From: Egibacter sp. | GTDB taxonomy: Bacteria; Actinomycetota; Nitriliruptoria; Euzebyales; Egibacteraceae | Direction: 5' to 3' | Length of the DNA: 44,843 nucleotides | Assembly: GCA_003553795.1 (NCBI GenBank) | Contig: PWFH01000168.1 | Span: 1 to 44,843 of the forward strand | Shown: positions 33,024-40,208 of the stretch, one piece after another | Numbering within the stretch: the first letter of the stretch is position 1 | Layout: every line of letters begins with the position of its first letter | Notes under the pieces: generated by a model | The model's database searches: none | What the model was told of the DNA's origin: nothing | The model's input: only the letters and a program-made list of their open reading frames with translations | Made by a program: the position numbers and the translations under genes

Positions 33024-33959
33024 TCAGTCCGCCGGGCGCAGCAACGCCTTGCCCCCGGCGTGGCCCGCATCGACGAGCGCGAGCGCGCGCTCGGCCTGCC
33101 CCAACGGCGCCTCGACGACGACGCGCGAGCGCAGCGCCCCACGCGCCACGCGGTCGAGCAGGTGCGCGAGGACGGTGGCGTCGGGATGCACGAGCGGCCG
33201 GCTGCCGAAGAAGTCCCGCAGCGCGTCGGCGTCGCCCGGCAGCGACACGAGGGTCACCCGACGGGTGTGGTCGCCCACCCCGGGCATCGCGAGGACGTCA
33301 TCGACGGCGGTGACGGTGTTGACGACGAGGTCGATGCGCTCGTCGACCGCGGTGAGCGACTCGCTCGTGTAGTCGACGACACGGTCGGCGCCGAGTGCGG
33401 CGCACAGACCGGCGTTGCGCGCCGAGGCGGTCGCCACGACGCGGGCCCCGGCGGCGTGGGCGAGCTGGATGAGCTGCTGGCCCACACCGCCCGCACCCCC
33501 CGTCACGAGCACCGTCTCGCTCGCGGAGAGGCCGCCGTGCTCGAAGAGCGCCTGCCAGGCGGTGAGCCCGACGAGCGGCAGGGCCGCCGCCTCGGCGTCG
33601 CCGACCCCGGCCGGGATGGCGACGACCTCGTCGGGCCGCGCGAGGACGTACTCCGCGAATCCGCCGGGCGCCGAGGGGAAGCCGACCATCCCGCACACCC
33701 TCGTGCCCACCGCCAAGTCCCCCTCGCCCGCGTCGCGGACGATCTCGCCGGCGACGTCGTAGCCGGGCGTGAGCGGGAGCCGGTCGGCGAGGCCAGGGTC
33801 GGCAGGGCGGCCTGCGCAGGTCTTGAGGTCGACGGGGTTGACCGCCGCGGCCTGCACGCGCACGAGCACGCCGCGCTCGGCGTCGGGCTCGGGAATCGGC
33901 ACCGACACCAGGCGCAGGTCACGCCACGAGCCGAACGCCGCGAGTCGCAGCGCCCGCAT
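33024..33959 (-). CDS. MDR-family NADPH:quinone reductase-like alcohol dehydrogenase
   Basis: Zinc-independent medium-chain oxidoreductase of 311 residues. The GroES-like N-terminus starts MRALRLAAFGSWRDLRLVSVP and includes AAAVNPVDLKTCAGR and TPGYDVAGEIV. The Rossmann domain has VLVTGGAGGVGQQLIQLAHAAGARVVATAS, and GADRVVDYTSESL follows. Lack of the catalytic-zinc Cys/His set places it with quinone or enone reductases. The ATG at 33959 is the usual family start; a GTG at 33980 with a better Shine-Dalgarno sequence (GAGGAG) would add seven residues and is a real alternative. Confidence 0.88.
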   Translation of the reverse strand: MRALRLAAFGSWRDLRLVSVPIPEPDAERGVLVRVQAAAVNPVDLKTCAGRPADPGLADRLPLTPGYDVAGEIVRDAGEGDLAVGTRVCGMVGFPSAPGGFAEYVLARPDEVVAIPAGVGDAEAAALPLVGLTAWQALFEHGGLSASETVLVTGGAGGVGQQLIQLAHAAGARVVATASARNAGLCAALGADRVVDYTSESLTAVDERIDLVVNTVTAVDDVLAMPGVGDHTRRVTLVSLPGDADALRDFFGSRPLVHPDATVLAHLLDRVARGALRSRVVVEAPLGQAERALALVDAGHAGGKALLRPAD

Positions 33960-34091
33960 CGTCGCGCCCTGCCCGGCCACGCCTCCTCCTCGCTCCTCGC
34001 CCCGCACGCTTGCCCAGCGCCCGCCCGGCGTCAACCCCGGCGCCCCCGGGTCGGGCCCACCAACGTCGGTGCCCGCCCCCAGGCAACGGGT

Positions 34092-34139
34092 TCACCACAC
34101 CCGTGCGCATCGTCACACCAGGGCCCATCACCACACCCG
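34092..34139. repeat. 12-bp direct repeats upstream of the FGGY kinase promoter
   Basis: TCACCACACCCG occurs at 34092-34103 and again at 34128-34139, 36 bp apart, with a partial copy (gtcacacca) between them. The second copy ends 54 bp before the -35 box of the promoter at 34194. The layout would suit an activator with two sites, but no regulator is identifiable. The remaining sequence between 33960 and 34190 shows no gene. Confidence 0.4.
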
Positions 34140-34193
34140 GGCGACCGGCTCGGTGGGGCCTGTCGACGACCTTGCGAAAGCACGGAAAAGTAC

Positions 34194-34222
34194 TTGACCG
34201 TACCCGTGCAGCCATCTATAAG
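34194..34222 (+). promoter_or_regulatory. Sigma70-type promoter of the FGGY kinase gene
   Basis: -35 box TTGACC (34194-34199), 17-bp spacer, -10 box TATAAG (34217-34222). This is the best match to the housekeeping promoter consensus in the window, in a locally AT-richer stretch. The -35 box is flanked by two GTAC tetramers (34190-34193 and 34200-34203), and AAGTACTT (34188-34195) is a perfect palindrome overlapping it, so repression at this site is conceivable. The start near 34229 gives a leader of about 290 nt. Confidence 0.65.
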
Positions 34223-34231
34223 GGTGGTGCT

Positions 34232-34287
34232 GAAGGTGGCGCCTGCAGGGGATACGGATTGTCGGCGCCACCTCGATGCCAACCTTC
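34232..34287 (+). promoter_or_regulatory. Structured leader with mutually exclusive hairpins before the FGGY kinase
   Basis: AGGTGGCGCC (34234-34243) pairs perfectly with GGCGCCACCT (34264-34273) around a 20-nt loop. The overlapping segment GAAGGTGGC (34232-34240) can instead pair with GCC-A-ACCTTC (34278-34287), with one bulged A. The two folds cannot coexist, as in attenuators and riboswitches. I do not recognise a known riboswitch class. The stem begins only a few bases after the predicted transcription start. Confidence 0.45.
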
Positions 34288-34518
34288 GGTGCCAGTGAGT
34301 CGGCAACGGTCCCTCTTCGACTCGTCGAACGCGACGCTGCCGCATGACACCGCCTCTGAAGGGGTTGCCGTGCAGCGAACGGCCCGGGCAGAGAGCTGTC
34401 ACGTCGCAGGGTTCCGCGGCAGGACCATCGCGCATCCCGGCGACAGGAGGGACTCCTCGCCCGCGCCGCCCGCCTCGACGGCGACGCCGCCACCCACGCC
34501 GCTCGAGCAGGGGGAACC

Positions 34519-36057
34519 ATGACCAATTACTACATCGGATTCGACTGCGGGACCATGGGAACCAAGGTCGCCATCTACGCAGACGATTCGAACCTCGTGG
34601 CCGAAGCGTACCGTCCGCACAAGATCGACTTCCCCAAGCCGGGCTGGGCGGAGATGGACCCGGATCAGTTCTATCGTTGCGTCGTCGACGGCATCAAGGA
34701 GTGCGTCACGACCAGTGGGATCGACCCCAAGCAGGTTCGCGGGATCTCCTGCAGCGGGATCGTGTGCGGGTTCGTGCCCATCGACGAGAACTGGGATCCG
34801 ACGCGGCCCTACATCTGCTTCCTCGACACCCGGGCGAAGAAGGAGGCCGAGGAGGTCGCCAACCTCGACGAGAAGCCGTGGTACGACGAGGCCGGCAACG
34901 CCGAGCCCGGCGCGTACATGCCCCCGATGTTCATGAAGTGGCTGCTCACCCACGAGCAGGAGAACATGGGCCGCGCGAAGTCGGTCGTGCACGGCGCGCA
35001 CTACGTCCTCGGGCGGCTCGGCGAGCTCAGCGGCAAGGACGCCTTCACCGACTGGGCCCACGCCTCCGGCTGGATCATCGGCTTCGACGCCCGCAAGCGG
35101 CAGTGGTCGGACCGCCAGTTCGACGCGCTCAACATCCCACGCGAGCTCATCCCCAAGATGAACAAGCCCTGGGACGTCGTGGGCGAGCTCAGCCCGCGCC
35201 AGGCCGAGGCCTGCGGCCTCGTGGCCGGCATCCCCCTCGTCACCGGCGCCGGCGACGTCATGCAGTCCAACCTCGGCTCCGGGGTCATCGACATCGGGAT
35301 GTCCTCCGACGTCGCGGGAACGGCGTCGATCTTCACCTTCGTCGCCCCCGACTTCAAGCGCGAGGTCACCGACCAGAAGGCCATCCTCAACTCGATGGGC
35401 ACCCTCGAGGACCAGTACGTCTACTGGAGCTTCATCCCCGCGGGGGGCCTGAGTCTGCGCTGGTTCCGCGACGAGGTCCTCATGCGCGAGGGCGACGAGG
35501 AGATCTTCAAGGAGCTCGACCAGATGGCCGCCAAGGTGCCGCTCGGCTCCGAGATGTCGCTGTTCTTCCCCTACCTCCAGGGCCGCAGCAACCCGTCGTG
35601 GCCGGAGGCCAGCGCCTCCTTCATCGGCATGCACGGCAGCAACAACGCCGGGACGATGTGGCGCTCGATGATGGAGTCGATCGCCTTCGAGTACCTCTCC
35701 TGGGTCTCGCTCATGCGCGGCGTCGGCATCGACCTCGAGGAGGTCATCGGCACCGGTGGCGGCTCGAAGAGCAAGATCTGGAACCAGATCAAGGCCGACG
35801 TCCTCGACGCGCCGTACACGACGCTGAAGCGGACCGAGGGCGCGGTGCTCGGCAACGCCGTCGTCGCCGCCTACGGTGTCGGCGACATCCCCGACATCCC
35901 CTCGACGATCAAGCAATGGCTCGAGCGCAAGGAGACGTTCCAGCCCAACGCCGAGAACACCGCGGCCTATCGCAGGGTCTTCGAGCAGCGCGAGAAGATC
36001 CTCAACGGACCGCTTCGTGAGGTCATGCGCGAGCTTGGCGCCCTGCACGACGCCTAG
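34519..36057 (+). CDS. FGGY-family carbohydrate kinase, xylulokinase-like
   Basis: Cytosolic sugar kinase of 512 residues. The N-terminal phosphate-binding loop is YYIGFDCGTMGTKVAIY. GWAEMDPDQFY and the catalytic-loop region VTGAGDVMQSNLGSG, with the presumed base Asp in GAGD, follow. The C-terminal FGGY signature region is IGTGGGSKSKIWNQIKADVL. It resembles the xylulokinase/ribulokinase branch, but the exact pentulose or hexulose cannot be read. The ATG at 34519 has AGGGGG 6 nt upstream. It stands alone with no isomerase, transporter or regulator next to it. The first codons are less GC3-rich than its neighbours, which may hint at transfer. Confidence 0.88.
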   Translation: MTNYYIGFDCGTMGTKVAIYADDSNLVAEAYRPHKIDFPKPGWAEMDPDQFYRCVVDGIKECVTTSGIDPKQVRGISCSGIVCGFVPIDENWDPTRPYICFLDTRAKKEAEEVANLDEKPWYDEAGNAEPGAYMPPMFMKWLLTHEQENMGRAKSVVHGAHYVLGRLGELSGKDAFTDWAHASGWIIGFDARKRQWSDRQFDALNIPRELIPKMNKPWDVVGELSPRQAEACGLVAGIPLVTGAGDVMQSNLGSGVIDIGMSSDVAGTASIFTFVAPDFKREVTDQKAILNSMGTLEDQYVYWSFIPAGGLSLRWFRDEVLMREGDEEIFKELDQMAAKVPLGSEMSLFFPYLQGRSNPSWPEASASFIGMHGSNNAGTMWRSMMESIAFEYLSWVSLMRGVGIDLEEVIGTGGGSKSKIWNQIKADVLDAPYTTLKRTEGAVLGNAVVAAYGVGDIPDIPSTIKQWLERKETFQPNAENTAAYRRVFEQREKILNGPLREVMRELGALHDA

Positions 36058-36079
36058 CAGCGCCATCCCCGCCCCGAAC

Positions 36080-36113
36080 GCGGCCCACGTGCGTGCGATC
36101 GCGCGTGGGCCGC
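36080..36113 (+). terminator. Intrinsic-terminator-like hairpin after the FGGY kinase gene
   Basis: GCGGCCCACG (36080-36089) pairs perfectly with CGTGGGCCGC (36104-36113) over a 14-nt loop that can fold further. It starts 22 bp after the stop codon. No U-tract follows. Confidence 0.7.
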
Positions 36114-36229
36114 AGCGCGGCCGCGGACGGCGTCGGTCGAGGGGACGCTCCCACCCTCCCACTCCTCCCCTAGCATCGGGGCTCCACCGCCAACCCCGGG
36201 TTGACGGACCTACGAGGCAAGGGCACACG

Positions 36230-36529
36230 ATGAGCGACGAACCGACCCCACCCGAGCAGAGCGGCGGCAGCAGCAAGCTCAACGTCAGCGTCAACGACGA
36301 GCTCAAGCACGGGACCTACGCGAACTTCCTCCTCGTCAGCCACTCCCCCCATGAGTTCACCCTCGACTTCTGCCAGGTGCTGCCGGGTGGCGAGCCGGGC
36401 AAGCCGCGCGCCGAGGTCGTCAGCCGCGTGAAGGTCGCGCCGACCCTCGTGGGCAAGATCATCCAGGCGCTCAACACGAACATGACGAACTACGAGGACA
36501 AGCACGGCATGGTCCGCGACGTCGGCTGA
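36230..36529 (+). CDS. DUF3467 family protein
   Basis: Small soluble protein of 99 residues. KHGTYANFLLVSHSPHEFTLDFCQVLPG is the strong DUF3467 signature, and the second half (EVVSRVKVAPTLVGKIIQALNTNMTNYEDKHG) matches the helical end of the family. The function of DUF3467 is unknown. The N-terminal 18 residues (DEPTPPEQSGGSS) look disordered. The ATG at 36230 follows a purine-rich stretch (aggcaaggg). A TAGCAT box lies about 55 bp upstream. It converges with the AhpE-like gene, 37 bp apart. Confidence 0.88.
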   Translation: MSDEPTPPEQSGGSSKLNVSVNDELKHGTYANFLLVSHSPHEFTLDFCQVLPGGEPGKPRAEVVSRVKVAPTLVGKIIQALNTNMTNYEDKHGMVRDVG

Positions 36530-36566
36530 GCGCCACGCACGGCGACGAGCCGCGACGCGCCCAGGC

Positions 36567-37031
36567 TCAGCCCTCGAGACCGTCGATGGCCTCCTTGAGC
36601 TCATCGAGGTCACGCGCGTCGGCGATGCCGTTGACCGTGCGGTAGCGCACGACCCCTTCGCGGTCGACGAGGAATGTCGCCCGCCGGGCGACGCCGAAGC
36701 GCTCGTCGAAGACGCCGTAGCGGCGCGCGACGTCACCGTGGGGCCAGAAGTCCGAGAGCAGCGGGAAGCGGTAGCCGTCCTCCTCGGCCTGCCGGCGGTG
36801 GGTGGCCGGCGCGTCGCAGGACACCGCGAGCAGCGCGACGTCGTCGTTGTCGTAGGCGCTGATCTCCTCGCGCAGCCCGCCGAGCTCACGGTCGCAGATC
36901 CGCGAGAAGGCCATGAGGTAGAAGACGACGGCCACGTGGCGCTTGCCGCGGTAGTCGGCGAGCCGGACCGGCTGGTTGTGCTGGTCGCGCAGCTCGAAGT
37001 CGGGGGCTTGCGCACCCACGTCGACAGGCAC
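36567..37031 (-). CDS. AhpE-like one-Cys peroxiredoxin with altered active-site loop
   Basis: Thioredoxin-fold peroxidase of 154 residues close to M. tuberculosis AhpE: VGAQAPDFELRDQHNQPV, FPLLSDFWPHGDVARRYGVF and ATFLVDREGVVRY align along the whole length. The peroxidatic cysteine is Cys46 (AFSRIC), with Ser43 in the Thr/Ser position. The proline normally opening the PxxxTxxC loop is Leu39 here (FYLMAFSRIC), confirmed from the codon ctc. A second cysteine in AVSCDAPATH could be a resolving residue. The GTG at 37031 has GGAGGAG upstream. The gene is divergent from the LplA-like gene. Confidence 0.87.
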   Translation of the reverse strand: MPVDVGAQAPDFELRDQHNQPVRLADYRGKRHVAVVFYLMAFSRICDRELGGLREEISAYDNDDVALLAVSCDAPATHRRQAEEDGYRFPLLSDFWPHGDVARRYGVFDERFGVARRATFLVDREGVVRYRTVNGIADARDLDELKEAIDGLEG

Positions 37032-37123
37032 GGTGCTCCTCCATAGGGGTGGTGGGACGGCGGCGCGGCGGCGGGCGATGCCGACGCGGGAGTCTACTGC
37101 CGCGCGGGCCATGCGCTGCTCGC

Positions 37124-37129
37124 TAGGCT
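37124..37129 (+). promoter_or_regulatory. -10 box TAGGCT for the LplA-like gene
   Basis: TAGGCT, 6 nt, then the ATG at 37136; no ribosome binding site in between. Same leaderless layout as serB. Confidence 0.5.
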
Positions 37130-37135
37130 GCGGCG

Positions 37136-37912
37136 ATGCCCGCCTCCCCTGCTCGCTCCACCGCCCACTGGCGCAGGCTGCCGCTCGAGACCGCCGGGGC
37201 CGCGGCCCTGCTCGAGGGCTCGGCCGCCCTCCTCGACGGGCTCGCCGACGATCCCGCGCCGACGCTGCGGTGGTACCGCGCCAGACGCACCGCCATCGTG
37301 CTCGGCCGCGGTCAGCGCCGCCTCGAGGTGCGTGCGGGCGCCGACGTCGACCTCGTGCGCCGGGACTCCGGAGGGGGGGCGGTCCTGCTCGATCCCGAGC
37401 TGCTCTCCCTCGACGTCGCCGTGCCGGCGGGCCACCCGTGGATCGACCCCGGCGACCTCGGCGCGGTCTTCGCCCGGGTCGGCGCCGCCTGGGCTGCCGC
37501 GCTCGGTGACCTCGGCCTGCGCGGCGCGGTCGTCCACGAAGGCCCGTCGACGACGCCAAGGGCCACCGATACCCGCAGCAGCCTGCTCGCCGCGGTGTGC
37601 TACGCCTCGCTCGGACGCGGCGAGGTGCGCGTGGGGCCACGCAAGCTCGTCGGGCTCTCCCAGCGCCACCGTCGCCACGGCGTGCTCGTGCAATGCGGTC
37701 TCCTGCGACGCTGGCGGCCCGCCGCGCTGCTCGAGGCCCTCGACGCCGACCCTGCCGACGCCGAGGTCACCGGCGCCGCGGTCGGCCTCGAGGACCTGCT
37801 CCACCCCGCGCCCGGCGACGCCGAGGTCATCGGCGCGGTCGAGGCGGCCTTCGAGCGTGCCGTCGCCGCGCCACACCCCCCGCCCGACGGCACCGCCACC
37901 GAGGTGGCCTAG
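37136..37912 (+). CDS. Lipoate-protein ligase/octanoyltransferase-like protein (BPL/LplA fold)
   Basis: Cytosolic protein of 258 residues of the biotin/lipoate transferase fold, which attaches lipoyl or octanoyl groups to a lysine of 2-oxoacid dehydrogenase or GcvH proteins. Motifs are LVRRDSGGGAVLLDPELLSLDV (Ser78-Gly81 glycine loop), GPRKLVGLSQRHRRHGVLVQCGLL with the ligand-binding Lys170, and an upstream AIVLGRGQR. It lacks the separate C-terminal accessory domain of E. coli LplA. Whether it is a ligase, an octanoyltransferase or an inactive paralogue is open. Its stop overlaps the stop of the convergent XdhC gene in a CTAG. Confidence 0.82.
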   Translation: MPASPARSTAHWRRLPLETAGAAALLEGSAALLDGLADDPAPTLRWYRARRTAIVLGRGQRRLEVRAGADVDLVRRDSGGGAVLLDPELLSLDVAVPAGHPWIDPGDLGAVFARVGAAWAAALGDLGLRGAVVHEGPSTTPRATDTRSSLLAAVCYASLGRGEVRVGPRKLVGLSQRHRRHGVLVQCGLLRRWRPAALLEALDADPADAEVTGAAVGLEDLLHPAPGDAEVIGAVEAAFERAVAAPHPPPDGTATEVA

Positions 37913-38691
37913 CCGGCGTCGAGCGACCAGTCGAGCCCGAGCGGCCCGCCGCGGCGTCCGCGCTCGGCGGCGATGACCTCGGCGATGATGGAGATCGCGA
38001 TCTCCCCGGGGCTGCGCCCACCGATGTCGAGGCCGACCGGCGCGCGCAGACGGGCGAGGTGGGCCTCGGGCACGCCGGCGTCACGCAGCCGCCGCACCGC
38101 GCCCGGCGCATGCCTGCGGCTGCCGAGCATCCCCACGAAGGCCGCCTCGCTCGCGAGCGCGACCCGCAGGGCCTCGTCGACCCACCCGGCGTCATGGTCG
38201 CTGACGAGCACGGCGTCGCCCTCGCCTGGCGGGGCGGCGAGGAGGTAGCGACCAGGGTCGTCGGCCTTGACCTCGACGCCGGCGGGCACACCGACGTGCC
38301 CGCCCACGGCGACGAGGACGACGCGGCGCTCGGCCAGGCGCGCGACCTCGCAGACCGCGCGGGCCACCGGAGTGGCGCCGAGGACGAGCACGCACGGCTC
38401 GGGCTCGTGGACCTCGGCGAAGAGCTCGAGATGGCGTGGCTCGTCGTGGCCCTCGAGGCGCTCGGTGCGCCGCACGGCCCGCCCGGCGGCCAGGGCCTGC
38501 TCTCCGAGCCCGGCACCGACGGCGTCGAACTCCGAGCAGCCAAGCGTGCCCGCGACCACGCCGCGCTGCTCGTCGACGACGAGCTTGGCCCCGGGATGGC
38601 TCGCGACGTCACCGGTGACCTCGAGGACGGTGACGAGGGCGACTCGGCGTCCCTCGCCTCGGGCCTTGGCGAGCGCATCGAAGACGGTCAT
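37909..38691 (-). CDS. XdhC/CoxI-family protein (molybdenum cofactor maturation type)
   Basis: Protein of 260 residues with the N-terminal XdhC_CoxI domain (ALVTVLEVTGDVASHPGAKLVV and GVVAGTLGCSEFD) and the C-terminal Rossmann-type XdhC domain (CVLVLGATPVARAVCEVARL, DAVLVSDHDAGWVDEAL, FVGMLGSRRHAPG, GLDIGGRSPGEIAISIIAEVIA). XdhC proteins insert or sulfurate Mo cofactor for xanthine dehydrogenase-type enzymes, but no such enzyme is encoded here. The cysteine of the usual GGCVE motif appears as GCSE. The ATG at 38691 is preferred over 38724, which overlaps the upstream gene and lacks a ribosome binding site. The genes are 13 bp apart, so they are probably co-transcribed. Confidence 0.87.
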   Translation of the reverse strand: MTVFDALAKARGEGRRVALVTVLEVTGDVASHPGAKLVVDEQRGVVAGTLGCSEFDAVGAGLGEQALAAGRAVRRTERLEGHDEPRHLELFAEVHEPEPCVLVLGATPVARAVCEVARLAERRVVLVAVGGHVGVPAGVEVKADDPGRYLLAAPPGEGDAVLVSDHDAGWVDEALRVALASEAAFVGMLGSRRHAPGAVRRLRDAGVPEAHLARLRAPVGLDIGGRSPGEIAISIIAEVIAAERGRRGGPLGLDWSLDAG

Positions 38692-38704
38692 CGGCGCGGC
38701 GTCC

Positions 38705-40138
38705 TCACTCCTCGACGACACCATGCCGCGGCGGCCCGTCGACAGGGTCGGCGGCCTCGAGGTCCTGCGCGGCCTCGAGGAGGTCGGCGACGGCCTCGTG
38801 GTAGAAGGCAGTGAGGCGGTCGAGGTCGGGCATCGCGCGGCGGTCGCCGAGCAGCCCCACGCAGACGCTGCCGAGGTAGCTGCTCACCGCGATCGACAGC
38901 CCGGCGTCGCCGCTCAAGGGGATGAAGGCGCAGCTCGACTCCAGCGCCACCCCCGCGAGCCAGCGTCGGCGCTGCGGGCCGGGGGCGTTGGAGAGCGCGA
39001 CGTTGTGGCGCTGCTCGCCGATGACGATGCGCGCCGCCATCGCGTGCAGCACCGGGGGGCTGTAGCCCGCGAGCAGCGCGAGACGGTCGGCGGCGACGGC
39101 CTGGCGGGACTCCTTGAGCCCGGCGAGCTCGCCGATGACGCGGTAGAGCCGCGCGACGGGGTCCATGGCCATGACGGGCAGCGGCGCGAGCACGCCGACC
39201 GCCCCCTCACCCCAGCGCTCGGCGGGCGCGCCCTCGGGGGCGGCGACGCGCACCGGCACCATCGCGCGCAGGTCGAGGTCCTTGGTCTCGTGCCCCCTGG
39301 CGCGCAGGAGTCGGCCGACGGCGTCGGCGCTCACCGCGACGACGACGTCGTTGATCGTGCCCCCGCACGTCGCCCGGATCGCCTTGAGGTCGTCGAGGGC
39401 GAGGCTCGCGGTCGCGAAGCGCCGATGCGGGGTCAGCGGCATGTTCAGCGGGCTGCGCGGAGCCGAGCGCGCCAGCCGCGCGGCGAGCCCGGCGGCGGCA
39501 CCGGCGGCGGAGCCGAGCGCCGCGGTGGCCTTGCGTGGCGACGTGGCGAGCTCGGCGAACCCGGCTGCGGCGCCGGCGACGCCGCGGGCCCGCTCGCGCA
39601 CCCCCTCGACGGCGAGCTCGAGCGCCTCGGGCTCGCGCTCGGGCCGCCAGGGCGGTGGCTCCGGCGGCGGCGCCGCGTCCGGCGCGTCGTCGAGCAGCAG
39701 CGCGAAGAGGTCGGCGTGCTGGGCGCCGGCCATCGCGAGGTGCACCTTGCGGAATACCGCGGTGCGCTCGCCCTCGAGGCCCTCGATGACGTAGAGCTCC
39801 CACAGCGGCCGGTCGCGGTCGAGCGGCCGCGCGATGAGGCGGCTGATGGCCTCACCGAGCTGGGCGGCGTCGCCCGGGCGGGGCAGGGCGGCGTGGCGCA
39901 GGTGGTAGGAGAGGTCGAAGTCGTCGTCGTCGATCCAGCGGGGGCCGGCGCCGAGGGGCACGTCGACGACCTTGCGGCGCGCGAGGGGGACCTCGTGGAG
40001 GCGGGCGGCGAGGCGGTCGTGGACGTCCTGGAAGCCGAGGCCGGGCGCGAAGACGCTCACCCCGCCGGTGTGCAGGGGCGCAGTCGGCGTGTCGAGCGCG
40101 AGCACCGAGGCGTCACGCGGGGACAGCCGGTAGGGCAT
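38705..40138 (-). CDS. Wax ester synthase/diacylglycerol acyltransferase (WS/DGAT) family protein with degenerate active site
   Basis: Homologue of actinobacterial triacylglycerol synthases, 477 residues. The opening MPYRLSPRDASVLALDTPTAPLH, the RPLDRDRPLWELYVIEG (PLW) motif and GGTINDVVVAVSADAVG (ND) motif are all present. The C-terminal half has the expected NVALSNAPGP. However, the catalytic HHxxxDG motif reads HLAMAGA at residues 133-139: only the first His remains, and the essential second His is Leu. It may bind acyl-CoA or lipid without catalysing transfer. A TAGGCT -10 box and a purine-rich ribosome binding site precede the ATG at 40138. Confidence 0.85.
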   Translation of the reverse strand: MPYRLSPRDASVLALDTPTAPLHTGGVSVFAPGLGFQDVHDRLAARLHEVPLARRKVVDVPLGAGPRWIDDDDFDLSYHLRHAALPRPGDAAQLGEAISRLIARPLDRDRPLWELYVIEGLEGERTAVFRKVHLAMAGAQHADLFALLLDDAPDAAPPPEPPPWRPEREPEALELAVEGVRERARGVAGAAAGFAELATSPRKATAALGSAAGAAAGLAARLARSAPRSPLNMPLTPHRRFATASLALDDLKAIRATCGGTINDVVVAVSADAVGRLLRARGHETKDLDLRAMVPVRVAAPEGAPAERWGEGAVGVLAPLPVMAMDPVARLYRVIGELAGLKESRQAVAADRLALLAGYSPPVLHAMAARIVIGEQRHNVALSNAPGPQRRRWLAGVALESSCAFIPLSGDAGLSIAVSSYLGSVCVGLLGDRRAMPDLDRLTAFYHEAVADLLEAAQDLEAADPVDGPPRHGVVEE

Positions 40139-40176
40139 CGTCGCGTCGCTCCCCCTCGGTCGGCCAGGGCGGCTCC

Positions 40177-40182
40177 AGCCTA
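40177..40182 (-). promoter_or_regulatory. -10 box TAGGCT for the WS/DGAT-XdhC pair
   Basis: Minus-strand TAGGCT lies 38 nt before the ATG at 40138; with a start near 40170 the leader is about 32 nt and contains the purine-rich site GGGGGAG. Confidence 0.45.
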
Positions 40183-40208
40183 GGTCGCGTGGACGGGTCG
40201 CGGGCCCC

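Noticed and set aside
34276-34347. Leader peptide gene (23 codons) in the FGGY kinase leader
   Set aside because: No ribosome binding site and no run of regulatory codons; mentioned only as part of the leader observation.
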